From assembly GCF_009727055.1 (NCBI RefSeq), contig NC_052349.1, positions 30,297,682-30,361,681 of the forward strand: DNA of 64,000 bases. Direction: 5' to 3'. Numbering within the stretch: the first letter of the stretch is position 1; every line of letters begins with the position of its first letter. The position numbers and the translations under genes are program-made. A model generated the notes under the pieces. The model did not search any database. It was not told where the DNA came from and was given only the letters and a program-made list of their open reading frames with translations. This DNA comes from Benincasa hispida. Its lineage: Eukaryota; Streptophyta; Magnoliopsida; Cucurbitales; Cucurbitaceae. Positions 23,943 to 35,583 of the stretch are shown one piece after another.

Positions 23943-26492
23943 TCACCAATACTCATTGCAGGAGCATCTTCCATCTTTAATATGATGAAATCGATTTGCA
24001 TCTCTAACAATGATCTCTCTGCCTGTGGCCATTGAAATATATTTGATTGCAGAGTGACAGTCCCCACAAATTCGTAGATTCTTGAAAACTCTGATGGGTT
24101 TCAACTTAGATGTGCTGATGAGACCAAACGCTACTGCTATTTTCTCACTGTGCTGAAACAAATATTTCTCCTTTTGCTCTTCCTCCACATCATGAAGAAC
24201 AAAATCCAAATTGGGGACGTATCCCAGTTTCCTAATTTTTAAAGACAAGTGCTGAAGTTCATCATATATGTCCTCAGCTTTTGGGTGTGAAGTATCACCA
24301 ACATAAAACTTGTGTACTTTATTTTCAACCTCTACCCAGCTATAACCTGCTTCTTTGATCAAGTTTTTTTCTTTCATTGCCTTTCTGATATTTGCAACTT
24401 CATCCCATTGAGAGGTGGATGCATACAAATTTGATAGCAAGATGTATGCAGCAGGATCATGTGGCTCTTGTTCGATAATCATTTTGGCAGCATGTTTCCC
24501 TAGTTCTAGGTTGCCATGAACTCGACAGGCTCCGAGAAATGTTCGCCACACAAGTGCATCAGCTTTGTAAGGCATTGAGTTGATGAACTCAATGGCTTCA
24601 GAGAGAGATCCTGAACGACCAAGTATGTCAGCCATACAGGCATAGTGTTCCATCCTTGGAACAACTCCATGCTCCGTATACATTGATTTGAAGTGCTTCC
24701 AACCCTCATTAACCAGACCAACGTGGCTACAAGCTGATAAAACAGAAATGTAGGTGACCTCATTTGGTCTAATACCTTCCTCGAGCATCCTGTGGAACAG
24801 TTCCAAGGCTTGTGTTGCGAACCCATGTTTTGCAGAACCTGTGATAATTGAAGTCCAAGAGATGACATTTCTGTCTTCCATGTCTTCAAAAACTTGGAAA
24901 GCAGATTCAATATTTCCACACCTAGAATACATAGAGATTAAAGCATTGCACACAGATTGATTCGATTTCAAACCCAACTTTATCACCTGAGCATGAATTT
25001 GCTCGCCCTTGCCTATTGTTCCAATACTGGCTGCTCCACTCAGAAGGCTAGCAAATGTAAAAGCACTGGCCCCCATCCCTTGATCCTCAATCTCATTGAA
25101 AAGTTCAAAAGCTTCCTCAGAATTTAAGTTCTTAGCATATGCATCAATTACCGTGTTATAAGAAATCAAATTCTTCTCAAACAGAATATCAAATGCTTTC
25201 CTTGCATCGTCAATTCTACCACATCGTGCATACATGCTAATAAGTGAGTTTGCAACACAATTAACCGATGAAAAACCGAGCTTTACTGCATGAGTAAAAA
25301 CTTGTTCTCCAATCGGTAGAGCAGCTAAATTTGCACAGGCCTTGAGAGTGCTGGAAAATGTAAAATGGTTAGGTAGAACGTGTGTTAAGATCATCCCACG
25401 AAAAAGGTCCAAAGCTTCTTCATCATATCCCCCTTTTTGAACATATCCTGTGATCATTGCAGTCCAAGAGAAGACATTATGATCCAGAATCTGATCAAAA
25501 ACTTTTCTTGCCGCACACATTGTTCCATCCACAGAGCATTTAGCATACATATTTATTAGACAACAACCCACACAACGATCCAGAGTCAACCCATGTTTTA
25601 TGGCTTGAGAGTGCAGCTGTTGCCCTACCAATAACAATTCTAGCTTTGCACAAGCGGATATTACACCACTTAATGTGAATCTATCAGGCTCATATCCACT
25701 TAATATCATATTTAAAAATAAATCAATAGCTTCTCCTGCGTACCCAAATTGCATGAACCTAGTAATCATCAGTGTCCAGGTAACTGCATTTCTTTCAGGC
25801 ATTTTCTCAAACACCTTAAAGGCAGAAACCAAATCCCCATGTCCCTTTACAAACATATCAATTAAACCACAACCAACACAAACATCTGATGCAAAATACC
25901 CAGTTTTAATAATAAATCCAAAAATACAGTCACCCACCTTTGAAAATTCAGCACTCGAACACGCACGAATTGCAGCCGCAAAGCAATACTCATTTGGGTA
26001 ATAACCATTTTCGATTATATCAAGAAACGTAAGAAGCGCGTGAAACCCCATATTGTTATTAGCAAAGCAAGACACCATCGCACTCCACGAAATCAAATCC
26101 CTACTACTTCCCATGTGCCGAAAAATGGAGGTCGCTTTCTCCCATTGCCCGCTCTTGGAGTACAAGCTAATCAAGGAATTAAGCGTGACAGAGTCGAGGT
26201 GGAGGTTCGACTGAGTGAGTTTTTCATGAACCAGTCTACCAAGATCAAAACTACGAGTTCTAATGCATCTTTTGAGGAAAAGAGAATAGGTTTGAAGATC
26301 AGGGTGAGATCCTTGGTGCACCATGTGTTCGAGAGTTGAGATTGCTTTGCGAAGGCGGCCATCGTTGATTTCGCGAATCAAACGACCGGTGAGGGGATTA
26401 GGGTTTGGAAATGTGGAGAATTGGAGAGAAGGGGATGGGTTTGAAGAAGGGAAGGGAATTTTGAGGGTAGTGGGAAGAGGCAGACTCTGCAT
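23943..26492 (-). CDS. EMB2261: PLS-class DYW pentatricopeptide repeat protein, EMB2261-like
   Basis: A single-exon gene for an organelle RNA-binding protein of the plant PPR family. The 849-residue product starts with a Ser/Pro-rich, acid-poor leader (about residues 1-35) that fits a plastid transit peptide. A tandem array of P, L and S repeats follows (motifs such as NSLISLYSKSGQWEKA, NALISMYSRCGNIESAFQVF), then E/E+ motifs (GYSWVEVENKVHKFYVGD) and a C-terminal DYW deaminase-like domain. The zinc-binding HSE is at about 781-783 and CGDCH at about 809-813; the protein ends CNEYW rather than CNDYW. In family members the repeats choose an RNA site one base per repeat and the DYW domain supports C-to-U editing. 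Length and sequence resemble Arabidopsis At3g49170 (EMB2261), needed for embryo development. No stop or frameshift was seen; it looks intact. The ATG at 26,492 is the natural start. Confidence 0.93.
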   Translation of the reverse strand: MQSLPLPTTLKIPFPSSNPSPSLQFSTFPNPNPLTGRLIREINDGRLRKAISTLEHMVHQGSHPDLQTYSLFLKRCIRTRSFDLGRLVHEKLTQSNLHLDSVTLNSLISLYSKSGQWEKATSIFRHMGSSRDLISWSAMVSCFANNNMGFHALLTFLDIIENGYYPNEYCFAAAIRACSSAEFSKVGDCIFGFIIKTGYFASDVCVGCGLIDMFVKGHGDLVSAFKVFEKMPERNAVTWTLMITRFMQFGYAGEAIDLFLNMILSGYEPDRFTLSGVISACAKLELLLVGQQLHSQAIKHGLTLDRCVGCCLINMYAKCSVDGTMCAARKVFDQILDHNVFSWTAMITGYVQKGGYDEEALDLFRGMILTHVLPNHFTFSSTLKACANLAALPIGEQVFTHAVKLGFSSVNCVANSLISMYARCGRIDDARKAFDILFEKNLISYNTVIDAYAKNLNSEEAFELFNEIEDQGMGASAFTFASLLSGAASIGTIGKGEQIHAQVIKLGLKSNQSVCNALISMYSRCGNIESAFQVFEDMEDRNVISWTSIITGSAKHGFATQALELFHRMLEEGIRPNEVTYISVLSACSHVGLVNEGWKHFKSMYTEHGVVPRMEHYACMADILGRSGSLSEAIEFINSMPYKADALVWRTFLGACRVHGNLELGKHAAKMIIEQEPHDPAAYILLSNLYASTSQWDEVANIRKAMKEKNLIKEAGYSWVEVENKVHKFYVGDTSHPKAEDIYDELQHLSLKIRKLGYVPNLDFVLHDVEEEQKEKYLFQHSEKIAVAFGLISTSKLKPIRVFKNLRICGDCHSAIKYISMATGREIIVRDANRFHHIKDGRCSCNEYW

Positions 26493-27438
26493 CTTCGTGT
26501 TCTAACTGAATCAACGGCTGCTCTTTTTCGCGCTTTCTTTGGGATATTTGGACTGGATGTTGCAACGGCCGTTTAGAAGGAAGGGATGAGAGAAAAAAAA
26601 AACTACAAAAACTTATGACCATATGTTTGTTTCTTTTTGTACAATTACATTGCTTTGTTGGAATAAAGTATGCTGGATAAATTTGATTTAGATTGTGTTA
26701 GATGTCGTCGATGAGAAGTAAAAACACAAAATTCATGAACATCAGTTATTAAAAGATACCAGACTAGGATTTAGGGTCTAAGTACGTGTATGAAATCAAT
26801 ATGCAGTACACATGATCGTACTATTTTTTATTAGTTAGTTAATCACACTTGGAAGTTGAAATAATATAAGCCTGTAATTATTCACTAAGTGTCTGAGTCA
26901 ATTTTCTTTTCTTTTCTTTTTCTTTTTTTTTCTTTTCTTTTTTTTCTGACAATATGTAGAGTAAGGGATCGAACATCTGGCCTTAAAATTGATAATACAA
27001 AATTTATGTCAATTGAGCTATATTATATTAACATTAAATCGATTGTTTAATTAGCTATTTGTGAAAGTTTGAATAACGTTATCATCATATAATTGATAGT
27101 AAGTTAGTAACATAGTGTAAAGTATTAATGACAAGCAAAAATAAATATTGAGGTAACAATTCAAGAAATGAAACAAAGTTGATTGAATTAATTAGAAGAA
27201 TCAAAGACAAACACATATTTGAGTCATTAAAGAAACATGAGCCAACCCAAGCTTAGTTTTCACCCTAAAAATAAACTTCGGCAAAAATTACTATGAATGG
27301 AGGATTCTCAATCACACCATATGAACTTAAAGAAATATGTTAAAAAAGAACCATACATGTTGTTCAGATTTATAAACCAAAGGTTACATTAAGTGAAGTC
27401 AAATGAAATCAAACTTCATTTAAGGAACAAAGACTACA
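26493..27438. other. Upstream region of the PPR gene and intergenic DNA
   Basis: The first 150 bp should hold the PPR promoter and 5' UTR, including a CT-rich tract on the minus strand. A polypyrimidine run (TTTTC repeats) lies at 26,905-26,945. No other gene is seen. Confidence 0.5.
26949..27035 (-). repeat. tRNA-derived SINE-like remnant
   Basis: On the minus strand it reads ATAGCTCAATTGACAT, then a B-box-like GTTCGATCCC, and then a short A-rich tail. This is the same layout as the remnant at 2999-3092. It is diverged, and no clear target duplication was found. Confidence 0.4.
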
Positions 27439-27443
27439 AGTTA

Positions 27444-27971
27444 TATGGCCCCAGATTAACTATAATTCTCTTGTTTTGCAAGACCAATCTATTCAGCATA
27501 AACGGTCTACTTCACTTCAAGACTTAGGGAAGACGATATCCTTTTCAGCTTCAAAACTTCAAATCATTTACCCATATACAAGCTCAATTGTGTAGACGAT
27601 GCTTAGAGGAACTAGACAATAGTTCAATAGTGTAGATGATACTAAGAAGCACTAAACGATCATTGAGACGATAGTTGAGTGAAACTAGACAATCGTGTAG
27701 ACGATGGTTGAGAAAGAAAGAATACAAGAAGTTAAGTGGTTCGGCCAAAGGCCTACGTCCACTGTGCAAAAAGGGAGGGTATCTTTATTGCTTCTTCTTT
27801 TAATCTTCATTACAGAATGAATGCTCCCTCGCTCTCTTTTCTCTCTCATTCTTTCGCCTTTTTAACGGAAGAAGCTCTTAGTGAGCTGGTGGTTACAACA
27901 AACAAAACAGAAAGAAGAAACAACGATAAACTACTACTACTCCTTTGTTTGTCTCAATTCTTTCTGTTACA
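27444..27971 (-). repeat. 3' LTR of element A
   Basis: The low end is TATGGCCCCAG, a mutated form of TGTGACCCCAG in the other LTR; the high end is CTGTTACA. It contains several copies of CTAGACAATCGTGTAGACGAT-like words at about 27,590-27,710. It is longer than its partner because of an extra block at about 27,720-27,830. Confidence 0.88.
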
Positions 27972-28034
27972 ATCTCCACCTTTTTAAACATCCAGAAAAC
28001 CTTTCCCTTTTTGCTTGTAGAGCTGATTTTTAAG

Positions 28035-31000
28035 CTAACATTTTTCAGGTAACTCGAACCCAAGTAGGTCCAAGCAACGACCAAGCTTGCTTTGAGGAAC
28101 TGTCTTGGTCAACAAATCAGCCACATTATCTAAGGTATGTATTTTTACTACCTCAACTTCCCCTTTCTCAATTTCTTTTCTGATAAAGTGATACTTGATG
28201 TCGATATGTTTAGTTCTACTGTGAAACTGTTGATTTTTAGACAAATAGATAGTGCTCTGATTGTCATAAAATATTCTCACTTTCGTTTGTGTAATGCCAA
28301 AATCGTTTAGTAATCCCTTTAGCTATAAACCTTCTTTGACAATCTCGGACAGTGCTATAAACTCAACTTCTGTTGTAGATACGACCACAATAGATTGTAG
28401 ACTTGCTTTCCAACTTATTAGATTGTTTCCCCATAGAAAAACATATCTTGATAGTGAGCGTCTCTTATCTAGATCCTCTGCGTAATCAAAATCTACATAA
28501 CCATACATTTCATCATTAGAGGGGTCATTCTGTTTGTATAAGATTCAAGCTTCCTTAGATGAACAAAGATACCTTAGTATCCATTTAACTGCTTCCCAAC
28601 GACGTTTACCAGGGTTAGACATGTATCTACTGACCAAACTTGTAGTATAGGATAAATCTGGTCTTGTAGAAGTCATTTGATACATTAATGATCCCACTGC
28701 CTAGGAGTAGGGAACGGCCTTCATATGGTTAATGTGATCCTCATCTGTGCTCTTAGGATTATTAACAGCTGAGAGTTTAAAATGAGGTGCAAGAAGAGTG
28801 ACAACAGGCTTAACACTATCCATTTTGAACCTCTATAGTACTTTCTTACAATAATCAGCTTGACTTACATACAGTTTGTCTTGCTTTCTATCTCCATTGA
28901 TTTCAATACCAAGAATCCTCCTAGATTCCCCTAGGTCTTTCATGTCAAACTCTTTCTTTAGAAGAGTCTTGACTTGTCCTAACACTTCCTTGGAGCTTGG
29001 AAGTTTCCAGCTAACATGTCATTTACATATAGGAGTAGATACACTGGTCTCTTAAAGCTTTTGGTGTTGGTATACACATACTAGTCATAAGAGCTACTCT
29101 TAAATCCCATTTTAGAGATTACCTCATCAAATCTGTCATACCAACACCTAGGTAACTACTTGAGCCCATAGATTGATTTGTTTAGTAGACACACTAAGTC
29201 TTCTTCTCCTTTCTTCACATACCCTTAGGATTATTTCATATAGATAGTTTTATTCAACAAGCCATGTAGGAATATTGTCTTCACATCCAATTGGTCTAAC
29301 TCCAAATCTTTTTTAACAACTAGGGAGACGAGTAGCCTAATGGATGTATGTTTTACAACAAGAGAAAAGACCTCTATATAGTCTATCCCTTCCTTTTGAG
29401 TGAACCCCTTTGCAACAAGTCTTACCTTGAATCTAGACTTTTGTACCCTTGGAATTTTTTCTTTAAACATGTATATCCACTTACATGAAATAGGTTTGTA
29501 CCCTTTAGGTAAATGTACTAATTTTCAGGTATCATTTAGATTAAAATACCTCATTTCATCATTCATGGCCTCTATCCAATGTCTAGCATCAGAGTTGTTA
29601 GTAGCTTCTTCAAAACCGGTGGGTTCATTGTTTCTTAGTGAAATGGCAGCACTCAAAGCAACACTAGCATAATCAGATTCTAAATACCTTGCAGGGGACA
29701 TAATAGTTCTTCTTGTCTTGTCCCTTGCTAAGGAATAGTTCTTTAAGTCTTCTTGTGTCTCTTCTTGTTCACTAGACACAATTTCACTTGTCTCAACAGT
29801 GTCTTCACCTCAACTTCTAGGTTCTGAAAAGAAGTAGAAGCTCCCTGTTCATTTTGAGGCTCCACCTCAAACCTTGTACCACTGGTCTTATGCGTAGGTG
29901 TAGGTTGTTGTTCGGATAGCATGAACATTTCATTTTCTCTGAACACAACATCCCTACTATTGATACATCTCTTCTCAATAGAATGTCATAACCTATATCC
30001 TTTCACTCCAGGTGTAAAACCTAGAAACATGCACTTGACAGCCCTAGGTTTCAGCTTACCTTGGCTTTGATGCACATACCCTACACTCTCAAATATCTTC
30101 AAGTGTTCCAACTTGGGAGGCTTTCTTGTCCATCTTTCTTCAGATGTTTTCAACTCAATAGAATGATATGGACATCTATATAGGGTGTAAACTATGTAGG
30201 ACACTGCCTCTGCCCAATATTTCTCAGGAAAAAGGGCATTTGACAGCTAACATCTCACTCTTTCAAGCACTGTTCTGTCGAGTCTTTCAGGAACTCTGTT
30301 TTATTGAGGTGTATACCTCACTGTTTTTGTGCCTTGTGATTCCATTCTCTCTGCAAAACAAGTTAAACTCTTCTCCACAAAACTCTAAACCATTGTCAGT
30401 TCTTAAGTATTTAATGTGTTTAGAGGTTTGTTTTTCAATCAAGGTTTTCCATTCTTCAAATCTCCCAAAAACTTCATCTTTTATTTTCAGAAAATAAACC
30501 CAACTCTTTCTTGAATAATCATCAACAAAAGAAAGGTAATACCTTGCTTCACTTAGTGAAAGAGAGTGAGTTGGACCCCATAGGTCAGAATGCACATATC
30601 TAAGTATTTCATTGGTAGTATGCTGCCCTTTAAGAAAGCCTTGCCTAGTTGCCTTGCCAAGGATGTAATGTTCACAAAACTTCAAACTGTTTCCAACTTC
30701 TTTAGGAAGAATCCTCTGTTTAGAAAGAACTTGCAACCTTATCACACTAATATGGGATAGCCTCTTGTGCCAGAGCTCATCCTCTGTAGGATTTTCATCT
30801 GTAGCCATCAAAGCTGATTGTGACATCTGCACATCCTTAATGAGATACAAGCCATTTATTTTTGTAGTCACCAACACTACCTTTGAGTCTTTGATTGTCT
30901 CAAAAGTACCTCCAACTTCTCTATATTCACAACCAATGGAGTCATACATCCCAATGATAGGAAATTTCTCTTCAAGGTAGGAACATGTCTCACATTCCTG

Positions 31001-32036
31001 ATTAGTTTCACTGTACCATCTTGTAAATAAGTCCCCATGTACCAATAAAACAGTGCTTGTACCAATACCAACTCCCTTATAGGTATTATTATTCCCTATG
31101 TAAATAAGTCCTCCATCCCACTTCTTATAGGTACAAAACCACCCTTTAGATGGTGTCATATGGACTGAACAACCAGAATCTATAACCCAACCTTGAGTTT
31201 CCATAGAGTTCTGCTCACCACACTCTTTAGTTTCTACCAAGGCATTTGAATACACAAAGGAATTTTCCCCTACAGCTACCTCTATCTGTTTTCTTCCTTT
31301 GTTTTGTTGGTTCAGTTTTCTCTTCAAGGTATAATAATCTTTCTTCATGTGTCCAAGTTTATGGCAAAAATAACACTTGATTTTGTTACCCCCATTCTGC
31401 TTGCCTTTCCCATTGTTCTTTGTTTTCCTTTTTGAAAACAAACCTTCTTCTCCTTGCTGATCTTTCTTGCTCATCTATAATTCAAGTTCTATAACTCTGA
31501 TTGTAGAAATAATTGCTTCTGTAGTGATCTTTTCTCTACTGTACTTCATTGCTATTTTAACATCTTTAAACGAGTCTGGTAGGGAGTTTAGTATAATAAA
31601 GGCCTCATTTTCTTCCCTAATGTTGTCTCATATTGATCTAAATTCTGATGACAGTCTCTTGAATTCATTCAAATTTTCAGTGAGGGATTTTGCAGCATCC
31701 ATTTTATATGTGAAAAATTTTTCCCTCAAGAAAGCTTTATTATGAAGATTTTTATTGAGATAAATCTTATTTAATTTGTTCCAAAGATCATAAGTAGTTT
31801 GTTGGTCAACTATTTGCCTTAAAACACTATCTATAACATTTAAAACAATGGTTTCATAGGCATTTACCTCTATTATCTCTTTTTATGAATCTGTGAGTGT
31901 TTCAAGGTACTTCGTTGGGTCTGTGATGGCCAGAAGTACCTTTTGTTGTCCTAATACTACCTTAATCTTAACTTTCCACAATTCAAAAATCTGTCTTTCC
32001 ATCAAACTTTTCAATTTCAAACCTAGTTGTAGCCAT
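28035..32036 (-). pseudogene. Gag-pol polyprotein remnant of element A
   Basis: Translation would start at the ATG ending at 32,036 (MATTRFEIEKFDGKTDF), but an extra T in a T run then shifts the frame. The zinc knuckle (CYFCHKLGHMKKDY) has Tyr in place of the last Cys. The protease keeps its DSG (VIDSGCSVHMTP; residues 99-101 of the frame starting at 31,474). GAG-pre-integrase has CEHY where CEHC is expected. The integrase keeps HSDLWGP and LRTDNGLEF. RT begins at about 29,470 (RLVAKGFTQKEGIDY) and its catalytic box at about 29,020 reads YVND, not YVDD. RNase H occupies 28,508-28,035 and ends KTVPQSKLGRC. Several stops make it inactive. Confidence 0.88.
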
Positions 32037-32112
32037 ACTTGAACTTCAAGATTGACTTGTCTGAATCCTTGTATGCAAGAATTCAAATCTTGGATCAGTC
32101 TTGAGTTATTTT

Positions 32113-32128
32113 CTGAGCTCTAATACCA
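32113..32128 (-). other. Primer binding site of element A
   Basis: The minus strand reads TGGTATTAGAGCTCAG, two bases inside the 5' LTR. This matches the initiator-Met tRNA primer type (TGGTATCAGAGC) with one change. Confidence 0.85.
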
Positions 32129-32130
32129 CT

Positions 32131-32580
32131 TGTGACCCCAGATTAACTATAATTCTCTTGTTTTGCAAGACCAATCTATTAAGCATAAATGGTCTACTTC
32201 ACTTCAAGACTCAGAGAAGACGATATCCTTTCAGCTTCAAAACTTCAATCGTTTACCCATATGCGAGCTCAATCATGTAGATGATACTGAGAGGAACTAG
32301 ATGATAGTTCAATGGTGTAGACGATACTAAGAAACACTAGACGATCATTGAGACGAGAGTTGAATGGAACTAGACGATCATGTAGACAATGCTAAGTGTA
32401 ACTAGACAATCGTATAGAAAGAAGATCTTTTCTCTCTCATTCTTTCACCTTTTATATAGGCTCATATTTTCAACGGAAGAAGCTTTTAGTGAGCTCGTAG
32501 TTACAACAAACAAAACAGAAAGAAGAAACAATGATAAACTGACTACTACTCCTTTGTTTGTCTCAATTCTTTCTATTATA
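32131..32580 (-). repeat. 5' LTR of element A
   Basis: It begins TGTGACCCCAG at the low end and ends CTATTATA at the high end, aligned with the 3' LTR. The middle, 32,215-32,410, is built of repeated ACTAGACGAT and GTAGACGAT words. It would carry the promoter, although no clear TATA box was identified. Confidence 0.88.
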
Positions 32581-33019
32581 AGTTACTTCAAATGGAGTTT
32601 CATTTACTCTTAGATGGTTAAAAATGTTTGGAATGTTGATGGAAAACAAACAAATTTGAACTTGGGGTGTCTAGTAAATGTATTTTCACTTTTAAAGTTC
32701 GTTTATGTGTTTTATAGATTATACTTATTATGGTCATAAAGATGAAATGTTATAACTCTTGAAATGCTTCATAGAATGTCTATGGTTTTATTTTGAGGCT
32801 GTATAAAGCAATGTAATTTGTATCGATAAAAAGATTAAAAGAGCTTTTGAGTTTTCTTTTAGTCTTGAGTTTAGTTTTTTTGCAATTTTATGAAGTTTAG
32901 GTTGCACGTTTAGAATCATCCAAACTTGACTTGATCAATTATGATTGTGGTGTGGTTTGAAGATCAATGATTGATGGGAGCCACAAGCTTTATCAATCCT
33001 TAGTCTATTTAATCATCTA

Positions 33020-34724
33020 AGGGCCCGTTTGATAATGTTCTTATTTTATGTTTCCTGTTCCTTGTTTCTTATTTATTGTTTCCTCTTTTTTTAGAATAAG
33101 AAACAAGAATATGTTTGATAATTATTCATGTTTCCTGTTTCTTGGAGAAAAAAAACAATAACAGAAACTTGTTTGATAAATATTCTTGTTTCTCGTTTCT
33201 TGTATTTTTTTTCTTTACATTTTTCCATATTTTATAGTCGAAATATAATCTAATTATATAAAATAAAAAATATACAGCATACATTAAAATATAAAAAAAA
33301 TAATTATCAAATGCACATAAGTCCTGATTAATAATAATAATATAATTGTTTCTATCATTCCTATGTTGCTAAATTTTGATTTATAATATTATTTCTCACT
33401 CAAGTTATTTGTTTTAAACATTAAATGATGTAGATTCAAATTTAACTCAATTATATTATTATGTAAATGTCGTTGTTGTAAAAATACTAAAATGAACGTA
33501 AATAAATATCTAGTAAACAAAATTTATATATTGTAAAATTATAACTGGTTTCATATGTAAGAAAAATAAAAAATTCAAATATACAGAGAGAAAAAGGAAA
33601 ACAATTTGTAAATATTTTGATTTATTTTCCTATATTTGAAAACAACACTATTGAAAATTTGAAATTTGAAAATCTAAATATTTGAAAATAAGAAATTTTT
33701 TATATTTGTAAATATTTTGGTTCATTTTCTTATATTTGAAAACAACCATATTGAAAATTTGAAATTATAAATGGTTTCATAGGTAAGAAAAATTAAATTA
33801 AAATAGTTCTTGTGTTTTGAATTTTAAATTTTGTAATATGAATTATATATTGTAAATAGATTACTATCTGTGTCTATCATGATACATATAGACACAATTT
33901 CTTGTCTACGGTCTATCGCAGATAGACAGTGAAATTTTTTCTATATTTATAAATAGTTTGATTCATTTTCCTATATTTGAAAACAACTTTATTGGAAATT
34001 TGAAATTTGAAAATCAATATAATATCTAAATTTAAATGTTTCAAAATTCAAAATTCAAAATTATATTAACATATAGATATAAAAAATAATAAAGACAATA
34101 AATAAATAAAGAAGAATTTTTTTTATATTTATAAATATTTTGGTTCATTTTCTTATATTTTAAAATACAAAATAATATATAAATCTAAATAATTTAAAAT
34201 TTAAAATTACATTCCTATATTTGTAAATATTTTGATTCATTTTCCTATATTTGAAAACAACTCTATTGAAAAATTTGAAATATGAAAATCAAAATAATAT
34301 CTAAATCTAAATATTTAAAATTTAAAAATTTAAAATTAAATTAATATATAGATATAAAAAAGAATAAAGTACATAAATGCAAATAAAAGAAAGAAATAAT
34401 GATAGAAATATATAAAAATATATAGAGAGAAAAAGGAAATAAGAAAGAAAGAAAAATAAATAAAAATGCCTCCCCTAAGATTTGATGGCAAAACCATGTA
34501 ATTAAGAAACATTTTGGGCAAGTCTCTCAACCACTGACCAAGTCTACACATTAATACAATTTAGAAACAACAATACATAAAATAAAAGAGTATCAGAGAA
34601 ATTAAGTAGTTTCTTAATTTTGATCATTTTTTGGAATGTTTCTCAAATTTTAGGAACAAGAAATCTGAATGGTTATGGTCAATTTCTTAAAAAATGAGAA
34701 ATGGGAACTTATCAAACGGGCCCT
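33020..34724. mobile_element. hAT-like non-autonomous element, 1.7 kb
   Basis: The ends AGGGCCCGTTTGATAA and TTATCAAACGGGCCCT are perfect inverted repeats that extend with mismatches into GTTCTTATTT and AAATGGGAAC. They are flanked by near-identical 8 bp repeats ATCATCTA (33,012-33,019) and ATGATCTA (34,725-34,732). The inside is AT-rich with multiple short repeats (CTATATTTGAAAACAAC and TTTGATTCATTTTC recur). It has no transposase frame. Confidence 0.85.
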
Positions 34725-34830
34725 ATGATCTATAATCTAACCTATCTTAGGGGTTAATTCCATATTGTTTTGGAATTTTTTAATATTAAATCTAAAGATC
34801 TTGTTCCTTAACAATGTTGTTAGATACAAT

Positions 34831-35462
34831 TAGAGATGTCCAATTTTTTCAAGGAGATGGACTCCGTAGGGCCCCGCCCCGAATGAGATGAGGATTCTCC
34901 GATTAGGCAGGGAGTGGGGGGAAATTCCCCGTGAGCTAAATAGGGATGAGGACGAGGAATGCATTCCCCGTCCCCATCCCAATTAGCTTCTACATATTTA
35001 TTTAGTATAGTTATTTAATGTTATGTTATTATTATTATTATTATATAAATATTATACTAAAATTTCAAATTTGATTATTTACTGCGAAAGATAATGAATA
35101 TGTTTAAATTGAATATTTAAATTTAGATTATATATATGTGAATAATTTGATTTATATTTATTTATTTCTACTACAAAATTGATTAGCTTTTTTAGGCCAA
35201 AACTTGAATAATTTATCTTTAAATTAAAACTAACCATAATAACCAACTTAGTGATAAAGTTAATTATTTAATTATAATTTGTTCATATTAGTAATTTAAA
35301 TTAATTGACTAGAAAAAAAGGTAACGGGAAAAATTTCCCGTGAAGAACCCGATCCCCACAAATTCCCAGCGGGAAATCCCCTCCCCGATTCTCGTGGAGA
35401 ATTTCATGGGATGAGAAATGACATCTCCGATCCTATCCCACCCTATTTCGTGGACATCTCTA
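34831..35462. mobile_element. hAT-like MITE, 632 bp, copy 1
   Basis: Inverted ends TAGAGATGTCCA and TGGACATCTCTA. The 8 bp flanks are GATACAAT (34,823-34,830) and AATACAAT (35,463-35,470), with one mismatch. The outer 150 bp on each side are GC-rich and complementary (GGGGAATTCC-like words), while the core is AT-rich. It lies 121 bp past the stop codon of the ATL gene at 35,584. A second member of the family, inverted, is at 61,779-62,410. Confidence 0.85.
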
Positions 35463-35583
35463 AATACAATTATCCAAAGTTAATTTTAGCACGTTATCTC
35501 AAACCAAGAGATGAAGATGTAAAAGGAAAAACGTGTACAAATTTGGTAATTGAAATTGAGGTGACAAAAATTTGGATGTAATT

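Larger units (their letters stand above)
27444..32580 (-). mobile_element. Complete Ty1/copia element with 5 bp target duplication (element A)
   Basis: About 5.1 kb, minus strand. LTRs lie at 27,444-27,971 and 32,131-32,580. A perfect target duplication AGTTA occurs at 27,439-27,443 and 32,581-32,585. The primer site is at 32,113-32,128, and a purine-rich tract precedes the 3' LTR (minus strand AAAAAGGTGGAGAT, about 27,972-27,985). The LTRs differ at many positions and in length (528 versus 450 bp), so the insertion is not recent. All copia domains are present in order but with stops and frameshifts, so it is structurally complete but coding-dead. Confidence 0.92.

Noticed and set aside
27584..27987. 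Host genes in the LTR of element A
   Set aside because: These frames fall wholly in the LTR and recur, shifted or broken, in the partner LTR.
34336..34551. Small membrane protein gene
   Set aside because: The hydrophobic frame comes from AT-rich repeats inside a hAT-like element with no conserved motif.
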